A stretch of 13,690 bases of DNA from Acidobacteriota bacterium (lineage in GTDB: Bacteria > Acidobacteriota > Terriglobia > Terriglobales > Acidobacteriaceae): positions 1-13,690 of the forward strand of contig JAJYZK010000037.1 in the NCBI GenBank assembly GCA_021799945.1, read 5' to 3'. Each line of letters starts with the position of its first letter. The stretch's first letter is position 1. The notes under the pieces are model-generated. The model was not told the origin of the DNA. It was given only the letters and a program-made list of their open reading frames with translations, and did not search any database. The translations under genes and the position numbers were made by a program. This document shows, one piece after another, positions 1 to 6,760 of this stretch.

Positions 1-87
1 GTGCGCCTGAAGGTCGCCGTGCAGATTCCCCGAAACTTTCTCGTCGAGCAATTCACCGAGCTGAGCCAGAAACTCCGTGCAGGTCAT
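1..87 (-). CDS. Probable zinc-finger anti-sigma factor, N-terminal fragment
   Basis: Only the first 29 codons are in the window; the gene runs off the left edge. ATG at 87 overlaps the TGA stop of the upstream sigma factor as ATGA, the usual sign of translational coupling. The peptide begins MTCTEFLAQLGELLDEKVSG and ends with LQAH. This matches the N-terminus of zf-HC2 anti-sigma factors, where an early Cys and a short helix precede an HxxxCxxC zinc site; the last visible residue (His29) would be the His of that site. Such proteins hold the cognate ECF sigma factor inactive, usually at the inner membrane. Family and partner are inferred from position plus this short segment; the zinc cysteines lie outside the window. 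Confidence 0.7.
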   Translation of the reverse strand, partial: MTCTEFLAQLGELLDEKVSGNLHGDLQAH

Positions 88-770
88 GCGGCGCCATTCC
101 CATTCTTCTTGCGGAAGTAACGACTGAGCCGTTCCCGAAGCTGCAACCGGGCGCGCAGCAGGCGGGACTTGACGGCCGGAATGCTCAACCCCAGCGTTTC
201 CGCCGTTTCCTCGGTGGAAAGCCCGTCCACATCGCGCAGCACAAAGACGACGCGAAAGCCGGGCGGCAAACCCTGGATGGTTTTGCGGAGGATATCGGCA
301 AGCTCCGATTGCCCATACAGCGCCTCCGGATTCGGACGCCACTCGGCCAGATCCCGCGGCATCGAGCCCTCGTCCGTCTGGACATCCTCGTCGATGGAGA
401 CCGTGCGGCCGCTCCGGCGCTTGCGCAGCCGCATGAGAGCTTCATTCACCGCGATGCGGACCAGCCAGGTATAAAACTTCGAGTTGCCCTGGAACTGATC
501 CAGCTTTTGATAGGCCTTCAGGAACGAGTCCTGAACCACATCCTCGGCATCTTCCCGGTTCTGGGTGATGTGCTGGGCGATGCGGAAAATCTTCCGGTCG
601 TACTGATTGACCAGCTTTTCAAAGGCCTGCACATCGCCGCCCCGCGCCTGGCTTACCAGCAAGACGTCAGGGTGAAGCTCGTCGCCCGTCGGCTGGCCTT
701 CGTTCGCGCCAGCCGGTTGCGCCATAGGCTGCCCAGTCGGTTGGATGATCGGTGCGTCGGGGTGCTTCAA
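84..770 (-). CDS. ECF RNA polymerase sigma factor (RpoE/SigW-like)
   Basis: Extracytoplasmic-function sigma-70 factor of 228 aa. Region 2 spans about residues 43-119, with the core-binding stretch NREDAEDVVQDSFLKAY (71-87) and the -10-recognising segment FYTWLVRIAVNEALMRLRKR (99-118). Region 4 is about 153-213, with the -35-recognising helix-turn-helix STEETAETLGLSIPAVKSR (185-203). There is no region 1 or 3, as expected for ECF factors. The first 30 residues are a Gln/Pro/Gly-rich tail of low complexity. The chosen start is TTG at 770 because AAAGG lies 7 nt upstream; an internal ATG at 725 has no comparable site and would remove only the tail. It is followed by a coupled anti-sigma gene and diverges from a transglycosylase gene, which suggests a role in envelope stress (inference). 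Confidence 0.93.
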   Translation of the reverse strand: MKHPDAPIIQPTGQPMAQPAGANEGQPTGDELHPDVLLVSQARGGDVQAFEKLVNQYDRKIFRIAQHITQNREDAEDVVQDSFLKAYQKLDQFQGNSKFYTWLVRIAVNEALMRLRKRRSGRTVSIDEDVQTDEGSMPRDLAEWRPNPEALYGQSELADILRKTIQGLPPGFRVVFVLRDVDGLSTEETAETLGLSIPAVKSRLLRARLQLRERLSRYFRKKNGNGAA

Positions 771-777
771 AAATTCG

Positions 778-782
778 CCTTT
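778..782 (-). promoter_or_regulatory. Ribosome binding site of the sigma factor gene
   Basis: AAAGG on the minus strand with a 7-nt spacer to TTG at 770. It is the reason for preferring the TTG start over the ATG at 725. Confidence 0.55.
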
Positions 783-864
783 CTGAACTCACTTCCGGGC
801 GCTGGCGTTCGGGACCGCGCGGTGAGGGACGGGTGGGGATGCCCGCCGAGGCGATCCACATTTC

Positions 865-894
865 ATACTAAACGGGCATGGCGGAGAGGGGCAA
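865..894 (-). promoter_or_regulatory. Possible sigma-70-type promoter of the sigma factor gene
   Basis: On the minus strand TTGCCC (889-894), an 18-bp spacer and TAGTAT (865-870), each box matching 4 of 6 consensus bases. It would give a leader of roughly 90 nt before the TTG start. It lies in the 274-bp divergent region 771-1044, which otherwise holds no gene I can support. Confidence 0.3.
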
Positions 895-990
895 AAGGCG
901 GAGTTCGGAAACATCCGTAGACCATCCGGCGGCGCCGGCAAGGTGATGCATTGGATTCCCGAGGAATTCGTCGGAACGGCGAAAGTTTCC

Positions 991-1019
991 GGAGCCCCTG
1001 CTTTCCGCGTAGAGTCTAA
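991..1019 (+). promoter_or_regulatory. Weak candidate ECF-type promoter before the transglycosylase
   Basis: GGAGCC at 991-996 and TCTAA at 1015-1019, with an 18-bp gap, resemble the GGAAC / TCTRA boxes read by RpoE-like factors. If real, it would place the transglycosylase under an ECF factor, possibly the one next door. The -35 match is imperfect and there is no independent support. Confidence 0.2.
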
Positions 1020-1044
1020 GAAACAGTACGGTTTATCCACCGGA

Positions 1045-3450
1045 ATGGCGATGGCGCGTATACCAGCTCTTTTGCCTTGGGCGGCGCTGCTGGCCGTAAC
1101 GGCATTTACGGCGTCGGCGCTGCAGACCGACTCCGCGCAGGCCCCGCACAAGAAGACCGCGCATGCGGCGGCCGGGCAGAGGACTGCGGGACATGGGACC
1201 GCGGGGAAGAGTTCGCGCGCCGGGCGCCGCACGGTGGCCAGGCGCCGGATCACAAGGCGGCGCAGGCCGCGTTCGGCCAGAAGCATCGCGCGCAGCCGCA
1301 GGCTGCAGCGGGCCTTTGTCGCCTCCTCGGAGCTGCGTCCGATGGCCCAGCAACTGGCGGCGACGCGCACTCCTGCGGCGTATGCCGGGGTGACGGCCTA
1401 CGCCCGCAGTCACTCCGGCGAAGCGACCTCCGCCGCCTATCTCGCGCTGGGCTATGCCTATCTGCAGGATCGCCGCTATCCGGAGGCGATCGCCAGCCTA
1501 CAAAAATCGAAGGCCGCCGGTGAGGCCCTGGCCGACTATGCGGATTTTCTCTCGGCCCAGGCGGCGATGCAGTCCAGCCGGCTGCCCGAGGCGGAGACGA
1601 TCCTGGATCCCTTCGCCGCAAATTACCCCCAGAGCATCTTTCTGCGGCGTCTGCCGGTGGTGCAGGCAAATCTTTCCCTGATGCAGGGCGATCCCCAAGC
1701 GGCGCTGCGCCTGCTGCGCGCCCACCTGGACGAGCCGGCGGCCAACCACGCCGACTTCCAGTTGGCGCTGGCCGGCGCCTATCAGATGGCCGGCGACTCG
1801 GCCGAGGCGGTTCGGATCTACCGCAACCTATATGTCGGCTATCCGCTGAGCGATGAGGCGCAGCAGGCCGCATCGCAGCTCGCGGCGATCGGCGGCCCGG
1901 CGCCCTTGACCGTGCAGGAGCGCCGGGCGCACGCCGACGCCCTCTATGCCGCCGGGCGGTATGCCGAGGCCGGCGGGGAATACCGCGCGCTGGCCGCGGC
2001 CGCTACGGCGGCCAGCGAATCCTTCAGGGATTCGCTCCTGGTGGCGGCTGCCGCCTGCGATCTGAAGGAGAAGCGCCTGACCGGCCAGGAGCTGGACCGG
2101 TTGCCCGACACCCAGGACGAGGCCGGCGCACGGCGCCTGTACCTGGCCGTGGAGTTGGCTCGGAATAAGGACGACGAGGAGACGCAAAGCTCCCTGGTGC
2201 GCGAGATGGAGGATCGCTTCGCCGGCAGCCCCTGGCTGGCCGAGGCGCTCTATTCCTCCGGCAACATGTATCTGCTGAAGCAGGACCTTCCCCACGCCAT
2301 CGAGTATTACGGGGATCTGGTCAAATTCTTTCCGCGCGATCGGTATGCGCCCGGCAGCCATTGGAAAATGGCCTGGCTGAATTACCGGCTGGGCAACTAT
2401 TCCCAGGCTGCGGCGCTTTTCACCGAGCAGATTGAGCGCTACCCCGGAGGCCGGGAGATTCCCGCGGCGCTGTATTGGCGAGGCCGCGTGTATGAGGACC
2501 AGGAGGGTCAGCCCTCCATGGCCGCCGCCTTTTACCGCTCCGTCTCCGACGTCTTCGAGCACTATTACTATGCGCAGCTCGCGCGCGAGCGTCTGGGCGC
2601 GCTGGGCGGCGTCGCTCCGGCTCAGGTCGCGGCGCTGGGCGGCATCCGACGGGAAAAATTTCCGGAGTTGACCGACGACGTTCCCGAAGACGACGAGCAC
2701 GTGGTCAAGGCCAAATTGCTGGCCAATGCGGGCTTGAACGACTACATCCTGCCCGAGATTGAAGCCGCGGAGGGCAGCGAGGAGTGGGGCGCCTTTGCGG
2801 CGGCGGAAATCTACGCATCCTACGGAGAGACCTTCCGCGCGATGCGGGTGCTGAAGCGCGCCATTCCCTATTACGCCTCCGCTCCGATCGACGCCCTCCC
2901 CATGGGCTGCTGGAAAATTCTATTTCCCCAGCCCTACTGGGATACGATTCAGCAGGAATCCGCAAAGAACGGGATCGACCCCTACATGGTGGCCTCGCTG
3001 ATCCGTCAGGAGTCGGAGTTCAATCCGGGAGCGGTCAGCTCCGCGGACGCTCTTGGACTGATGCAGTTGCTGCCTTCGGTGGGCCGCACCATGGCCCGCG
3101 AAGAAGGCATCCGGCGCTTCAGCGCCAGCGCGCTGTTCAATCCCGACACCAATATCCGCCTGGGAACCAGATACCTGAAGCAGGTGCTGGAGAAGTTCGG
3201 CGGACAGCCGGCCTTTGCTTTTGCCGCATATAACGCCGGAGACGACCGGGTGACGGATTGGACCTCGTCCGCATCGTTCCACGGCACGGATGAGTTCGTG
3301 GAATCGATTCCTTTCACCGAGACGCGGGAGTATGTGCAGGCGATTCTGCGCAACGAGGCCATTTATCGGGAGCTGAACCAGCGAGCCGAGTCGGCGCATC
3401 CGGCTGGCGTGGAAGCCCAGCGGAGGATGGGGCCGCTAGAGCCGCGGTGA
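1045..3450 (+). CDS. Secreted lytic murein transglycosylase, Slt70-like (GH23) with TPR region
   Basis: Cleaves the MurNAc-GlcNAc bond of peptidoglycan, forming 1,6-anhydro-MurNAc, in the periplasm. The protein is 801 aa from ATG 1045. Residues 1-26 are a signal peptide (MAMARIPALLPWAALLAVTA, then FTASA), followed by a very arginine-rich stretch (58-89) and a long helical TPR-like superhelix (about 95-620). The C-terminal SLT domain starts near residue 629. Its motifs are all present: catalytic Glu656 in RQESEFNPGA, GLMQ at 671-674 and AYNAG at 728-732. Upstream in-frame starts at 943 (GTG) and 946 (ATG) would bury the signal peptide behind 33-34 extra residues and have no good ribosome site, so I prefer 1045; ATG 1051 is also possible. 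No strong Shine-Dalgarno is visible. Divergent from an ECF sigma/anti-sigma pair. Confidence 0.92.
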   Translation: MAMARIPALLPWAALLAVTAFTASALQTDSAQAPHKKTAHAAAGQRTAGHGTAGKSSRAGRRTVARRRITRRRRPRSARSIARSRRLQRAFVASSELRPMAQQLAATRTPAAYAGVTAYARSHSGEATSAAYLALGYAYLQDRRYPEAIASLQKSKAAGEALADYADFLSAQAAMQSSRLPEAETILDPFAANYPQSIFLRRLPVVQANLSLMQGDPQAALRLLRAHLDEPAANHADFQLALAGAYQMAGDSAEAVRIYRNLYVGYPLSDEAQQAASQLAAIGGPAPLTVQERRAHADALYAAGRYAEAGGEYRALAAAATAASESFRDSLLVAAAACDLKEKRLTGQELDRLPDTQDEAGARRLYLAVELARNKDDEETQSSLVREMEDRFAGSPWLAEALYSSGNMYLLKQDLPHAIEYYGDLVKFFPRDRYAPGSHWKMAWLNYRLGNYSQAAALFTEQIERYPGGREIPAALYWRGRVYEDQEGQPSMAAAFYRSVSDVFEHYYYAQLARERLGALGGVAPAQVAALGGIRREKFPELTDDVPEDDEHVVKAKLLANAGLNDYILPEIEAAEGSEEWGAFAAAEIYASYGETFRAMRVLKRAIPYYASAPIDALPMGCWKILFPQPYWDTIQQESAKNGIDPYMVASLIRQESEFNPGAVSSADALGLMQLLPSVGRTMAREEGIRRFSASALFNPDTNIRLGTRYLKQVLEKFGGQPAFAFAAYNAGDDRVTDWTSSASFHGTDEFVESIPFTETREYVQAILRNEAIYRELNQRAESAHPAGVEAQRRMGPLEPR

Positions 3451-3588
3451 GGGAGCCGTGGGCGGCAGGCATTGGAAGTCGTGGCGTCGGAAAGCAGGCA
3501 ACGGGGAAGCAGGGAGGGGCTGAATACCGGGAAGAACGCGAGCGCCGTCGCTGCTCTTCCGCGGCGGTAAGGGAAACGGCAGCTTACT

Positions 3589-3593
3589 GGAGG
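3589..3593 (+). promoter_or_regulatory. Ribosome binding site fixing the start of the small Cys4 protein
   Basis: GGAGG 6 nt before ATG 3600. It argues against a longer reading from GTG 3447, which overlaps the transglycosylase stop and would add a low-complexity basic N-terminus. Confidence 0.75.
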
Positions 3594-3599
3594 GACGGC

Positions 3600-3863
3600 A
3601 TGTTGACGGAGCTTGAGTTTCTGGAAGAGTGGATTCCGGAGCAGATGCATCCCGGAACGCTGTATATGATGGAGAACGCAGGCATCGTGGGCGAGTCGGG
3701 AAACCCGTATGTCGCGGTGCTGGCGTGTCCTGGATGCGGGGCGCTGGGGCTGATTACGCGGACCCAGTATTCCGGACTGGACTCGATGATCTGCGGCTCG
3801 GACGCCTGCTCTTCGGAATATTACCTGGACGGCGGAGAAATCCGGTACCGCAAGCCGCACTGA
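3600..3863 (+). CDS. Small putative zinc-ribbon protein, function unknown
   Basis: An 87-aa soluble protein with no signal peptide or membrane segment. Four cysteines form two knuckles: C43-x2-C46 within CPGCGALG and C65-x4-C70 within CGSDAC, 18 residues apart, as in a zinc ribbon. The N-terminal part is acidic (MLTELEFLEEWIPEQ) and the C-terminus is YYLDGGEIRYRKPH, probably a beta hairpin closing the ribbon. It lies 149 bp after the transglycosylase on the same strand and could be co-transcribed. I do not recognise a named family; zinc binding is inferred from the cysteine spacing. The strong ribosome site makes it a real gene. Confidence 0.75.
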   Translation: MLTELEFLEEWIPEQMHPGTLYMMENAGIVGESGNPYVAVLACPGCGALGLITRTQYSGLDSMICGSDACSSEYYLDGGEIRYRKPH

Positions 3864-3885
3864 GCGGGGCATCGGCGGGGCATCG
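3864..3885 (+). repeat. Tandem 11-bp repeat directly after the stop
   Basis: Two perfect copies of GCGGGGCATCG (3864-3874 and 3875-3885), starting at the base after the TGA of the small Cys4 gene. Only two units, so probably a simple duplication. The rest of 3886-4121 holds only a short hairpin and no supportable gene. Confidence 0.6.
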
Positions 3886-3902
3886 GCGAAGACCGTTGCG
3901 AA

Positions 3903-3925
3903 GCCTGCTCCTGGGAAAAGCAGGC
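3903..3925 (+). terminator. Weak hairpin downstream of the small Cys4 gene
   Basis: GCCTGCT (3903-3909) and AGCAGGC (3919-3925) form a perfect 7-bp stem with a 9-nt loop, 40 bp after the stop codon. No T-run follows, so it is at best a weak or factor-assisted terminator. Confidence 0.3.
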
Positions 3926-4121
3926 GTGCTCGCGGCTGGCCTGCGTGCGTGCGCAATGGCGTTGCGCCGCGCCGTCGGGATGCGGCGCCATCCGGTTTGG
4001 CGTGGGTAGCCGGCGGGCGAGGTTGAGGAAGCGGGGGCACCCGAGGCCGCAGCCGAGCGTCGAATGGGGTGGCGAATCGGATTGCGGATCGGGGTTGCCT
4101 GGCCGTGGTCCGCAGCCGGGA

Positions 4122-4130
4122 TGGCATAAT
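4122..4130 (+). promoter_or_regulatory. Extended -10 promoter of tRNA-Leu
   Basis: TGGCATAAT at 4122-4130 is an extended -10 element (TGn plus CATAAT, 5 of 6). It would start transcription about 35 nt before the tRNA. No -35 box is recognisable at 16-18 bp, which extended -10 promoters tolerate. Confidence 0.5.
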
Positions 4131-4171
4131 CTGCATTGGTTCCAACCGCCGAGCGCAGAGCCTGCGCACAA

Positions 4172-4260
4172 GCCCGGATGGCGAAATCGGCAGACGCAGC
4201 GGACTTAAAATCCGCAGGAGTTTACCCTCCGTGGGGGTTCAAGTCCCCCTCCGGGCACCA
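4172..4260 (+). tRNA. tRNA-Leu(UAA)
   Basis: Complete class II tRNA of 89 nt including an encoded CCA. The acceptor stem GCCCGGA (4172-4178) pairs with TCCGGGC (4250-4256), followed by discriminator A and CCA. The anticodon stem GCGGA/TCCGC encloses the loop CTTAAAA, giving anticodon TAA, which reads UUA. A long variable arm (GGAG..CTCC region) fits leucine. The T arm is GGGGG-TTCAAGT-CCCCC. The 3' end is not repeated elsewhere in the window and no integrase is near, so there is no sign that it served as an integration site here. Confidence 0.97.
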
Positions 4261-4375
4261 AAGAATCAACAAACATTAAGTTTTTCCTTCTCCCAGGCTC
4301 TCTCCACATTGCCCAAGCTGACTTGGCGTCCGAATCGTGGCGATGCGCGCAATGCGTCGAGATTCCTTCCCCTTT

Positions 4376-4433
4376 CCGTCGTCCAACTCGTATTCCGAAT
4401 TGGACGGATTCATGCGGTCAGGTCAACCCTGAC
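4376..4433. other. Inverted repeats between tRNA-Leu and the GH51 gene
   Basis: The 240-bp gap 4261-4500 has no gene I can support. GTCCAA (4381-4386) and TTGGAC (4399-4404) form an interrupted stem, also flanked by TCCGT/ACGGA. GTCAGG (4417-4422) and CCTGAC (4428-4433) form a 6-bp stem with a 5-nt loop. Neither is followed by a T-run on either strand. They may help end transcription from tRNA-Leu or from GH51, which converge here, but this is only positional inference. Confidence 0.25.
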
Positions 4434-4500
4434 GGATACGCGCAATCATCGCGGTTCCGTCATGCGAGCGCCCAATCGGGTGGAGCGCCTCCTTCCGGCA

Positions 4501-6609
4501 CTATTTATGGAAGGCAAGTACGGTCACGCTCTCATGCGGAAACGTGTAAAGAATCTGCGGAGATGAAATCGTAAGGGTGCTGTCCGTAGGCCGGATATGT
4601 TTCGGATCGACCGCATCGTTGACTTCGTATATGCTGCCCGCTCGAAGAGTCTGCGCCTGGGCGGTTTGAGAGGCTCGAAAACCGTGCAGATCGATCTCGG
4701 TTGTAAGATCTTCTCTCAGATGCCGGTTTACGCAGAACAGAGTGAGCGTGTCCCCGGCGTCATTCAGCGCAGCAACCACATCCAGATAGGGCACATCGGG
4801 AATCTCGGAGTGACGCATGATTCCGTTGTGAACAGAGTAGCTGCCAGCCTGCGTCACAACCTCAACCGGGCGGCTGATATGGGCCGTCGAGTACATGCGG
4901 AATGCGTAATAGGACGGCGCCGCATAGACCTGGCTTCGTTTTTTCACAATGCCCGCAAACTCCATGATGCCAGTCATGTCTGCGATAGGAACGATGTCGG
5001 CATTGCGGATTAGCATGTTGAATATCCCTGCCGCATTGATCGCACCTCCCATGTTGTCGGCGCCGGGAGAGGTATTGTCCGGGCTGACAAACAGCCACTC
5101 GGTAAGGGCAATGTGCGTTTTTTGGGCGAAGGCGGGATACTGATCGATCTGCGCCTGCATGGCGCGCAGGTTCCGACCCAGACCAACCGGCAGGGCAAAG
5201 CTTGCGGCCGCCAGAAAGTCCGGCGTCGGATACGCCGCTTGAACCGAATCTTGTGTCGGCACAAAATCCGACGGACTGGGCAATTCCACCTGGTTGGTCG
5301 TCACTACGAAATGTGTGGAAAGATCGTTGAATGTGCCCGCCGGATTGGCCAACTGCGCCGCGTTCCACGGTCGATATCGGTCCGCATCGGCGCCAATGGC
5401 GATCAGGCGCGCGCTGGGGTCGACCTTCCGAACGGCTTCGCTGAAGGCGAGCGTCCTGCCAGGCAATTGGGCAAGGGTAGTCCAGCCTATGCTCCATTTT
5501 CCCCAGAGCTCGTTCCCCAATTCCCAGGTGAGACCACCTTTGCCGTTATCGAAATGATCCTCCACGTACTGGACCCAGTCGGCGGCCTCCTGCGGAGCGC
5601 CACTGCCCAGATTCAGCGCAATCTGCGGCTTTGCGCCGATCAACCGGCAGAAGCGGAGGAATTCATCCGTGCCGAAGGTGTTGTATTCAGGAATGCCCCA
5701 GGAGACGTTCAACATACTGATGCGCTTGTCTTCCGGACCCACGCCGTCGCGCCAGTGATACCCGGAAGTGAAGTTGCCGCCAAACCGGACGAGCGGCGTC
5801 TTCAACGCCCTGGCCATCGCCACCACATCGGGATCGAGGCCATCGATTGCATCGGCGGGGAGCAGGGAAAGCTGGTCGAGATCCACCCGCTCGTCGCCCT
5901 CCACCTGTACGACAAAATCGGCCGGGGCGAGTTTGGGCAGACTCCCTATAGGAAGGGCAAGCGTAAAGGAGTACTTACTCCAGGCGCCCGCCGCTGCGTC
6001 AATCTTTGCCGAGGCAAGGACATTCATTGAATTTCTTGGACGCAGCGAAACAATCAGCAGGGTCGGGCCACTGAGATGTTTGGCGTAGAGGCTTCCCGTG
6101 TAGCGAAGCGTGCGATGGACCGGTAGATACACCTTCTGCTTGATGCCGGTCGGCTCCTCGGGAAGGCCGATGACCTCCAGAGAGCGCCAGGAGTTTGCGG
6201 CGTCGCCCCAATGCGGTTCATAGCGATTGCCTTGCGCGGCGTCCAGCGGCTCCCAAGGCAGCGGTAGACCCAACTCCGAAGCCCGCGCCAGCGCAGGCTC
6301 GTCGTGGACCATATCGGCAATGCGCGAGGCGCTCCACAGGTTCTCTTCCAGGCTCGGGTTGACAAGGATTTCCGCCCACAGCCCGTTGTATGTCGAGTTC
6401 TTGATCGGCTCAAGAAAACTACCGAAGATGGTGCGCGGAATCCGATAGCTGGCCGGTCGGTCGGCGTGTATCTGGATTGTGGCGCGCGCCGGAGCAGGGG
6501 TGGCGACGGTGATCTGACACACGGCTGTCGCGGCGAACATAACGGGCGACAGCGCGGGGAAAATCAGACGACGCAGGAAACTGTGGTGGAAAGTCATGAT
6601 AACCCCCAT
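4501..6609 (-). CDS. Secreted GH51 alpha-L-arabinofuranosidase
   Basis: Retaining hydrolase that releases terminal alpha-L-arabinofuranose from arabinan, arabinogalactan or arabinoxylan side chains. The protein is 702 aa. An N-terminal signal peptide (basic FLRRL, hydrophobic core, AATAVCQ cleavage area near residue 31) points to export. The GH51 signature follows: IFGSFLEPIKNSTYNGLW at 61-78, a beta-sandwich segment about 120-245 that may bind carbohydrate, then the (beta/alpha)8 barrel. The acid/base is Glu367 in WELGNELWG and the nucleophile Glu504 in ALTEWLF. The C-terminal beta domain (about 510-702) fits Alpha-L-AF_C. ATG 6609 has GGAG (6615-6618) 5 nt upstream; ATG 6597 is an alternative that keeps the signal peptide. 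It follows GH28 by 151 bp and may have its own promoter. The family is sure; the exact polymer is inferred from the GH28 neighbour. Confidence 0.93.
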   Translation of the reverse strand: MGVIMTFHHSFLRRLIFPALSPVMFAATAVCQITVATPAPARATIQIHADRPASYRIPRTIFGSFLEPIKNSTYNGLWAEILVNPSLEENLWSASRIADMVHDEPALARASELGLPLPWEPLDAAQGNRYEPHWGDAANSWRSLEVIGLPEEPTGIKQKVYLPVHRTLRYTGSLYAKHLSGPTLLIVSLRPRNSMNVLASAKIDAAAGAWSKYSFTLALPIGSLPKLAPADFVVQVEGDERVDLDQLSLLPADAIDGLDPDVVAMARALKTPLVRFGGNFTSGYHWRDGVGPEDKRISMLNVSWGIPEYNTFGTDEFLRFCRLIGAKPQIALNLGSGAPQEAADWVQYVEDHFDNGKGGLTWELGNELWGKWSIGWTTLAQLPGRTLAFSEAVRKVDPSARLIAIGADADRYRPWNAAQLANPAGTFNDLSTHFVVTTNQVELPSPSDFVPTQDSVQAAYPTPDFLAAASFALPVGLGRNLRAMQAQIDQYPAFAQKTHIALTEWLFVSPDNTSPGADNMGGAINAAGIFNMLIRNADIVPIADMTGIMEFAGIVKKRSQVYAAPSYYAFRMYSTAHISRPVEVVTQAGSYSVHNGIMRHSEIPDVPYLDVVAALNDAGDTLTLFCVNRHLREDLTTEIDLHGFRASQTAQAQTLRAGSIYEVNDAVDPKHIRPTDSTLTISSPQILYTFPHESVTVLAFHK

Positions 6610-6626
6610 CTTGACTCCGCTTCTCG

Positions 6627-6655
6627 AACCTATGCCATTCTGTATTTGGCGTCAA
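6627..6655 (-). promoter_or_regulatory. Candidate promoter of the arabinofuranosidase gene
   Basis: On the minus strand TTGACG (6650-6655), a 17-bp spacer and TAGGTT (6627-6632). The -35 is strong (5 of 6), the -10 weak (3 of 6). The transcript would start about 11 nt before ATG 6609, a short leader that still includes the ribosome site. The -35 lies within AATGCGTTGAC, which also occurs upstream of the receptor gene (12006-12016). Confidence 0.4.
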
Positions 6656-6760
6656 CGCATTGCAAGCCTGGCATCTTGATCCTCGGAAAACAATCTGAAT
6701 CAGGAATTGTCGCGGCGAGCCGTTTGGGAGTGGTTCGCGCCTTGTTGGATACAAAAAGAT

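Noticed and set aside
839..879. 7-bp inverted repeat ATGCCCG / CGGGCAT around the -10 of the sigma gene promoter
   Set aside because: A 7-bp match at this distance is expected by chance in a gap of this size.
3447..3599. Longer version of the small Cys4 protein starting at GTG 3447
   Set aside because: The extra 51 residues are low-complexity and basic, and a strong GGAGG precedes ATG 3600.
4172..4500. tRNA-Leu as the edge of an integrated island carrying the pectin genes
   Set aside because: No integrase, and no repeat of the tRNA 3' end anywhere else in the window.
5113..6030. 305-codon open frame opposite GH51, and similar long antisense frames at 1828-2700, 9047-9925 and 8210-8986
   Set aside because: All are shadows of the strongly supported genes on the other strand, with no ribosome sites or domains.
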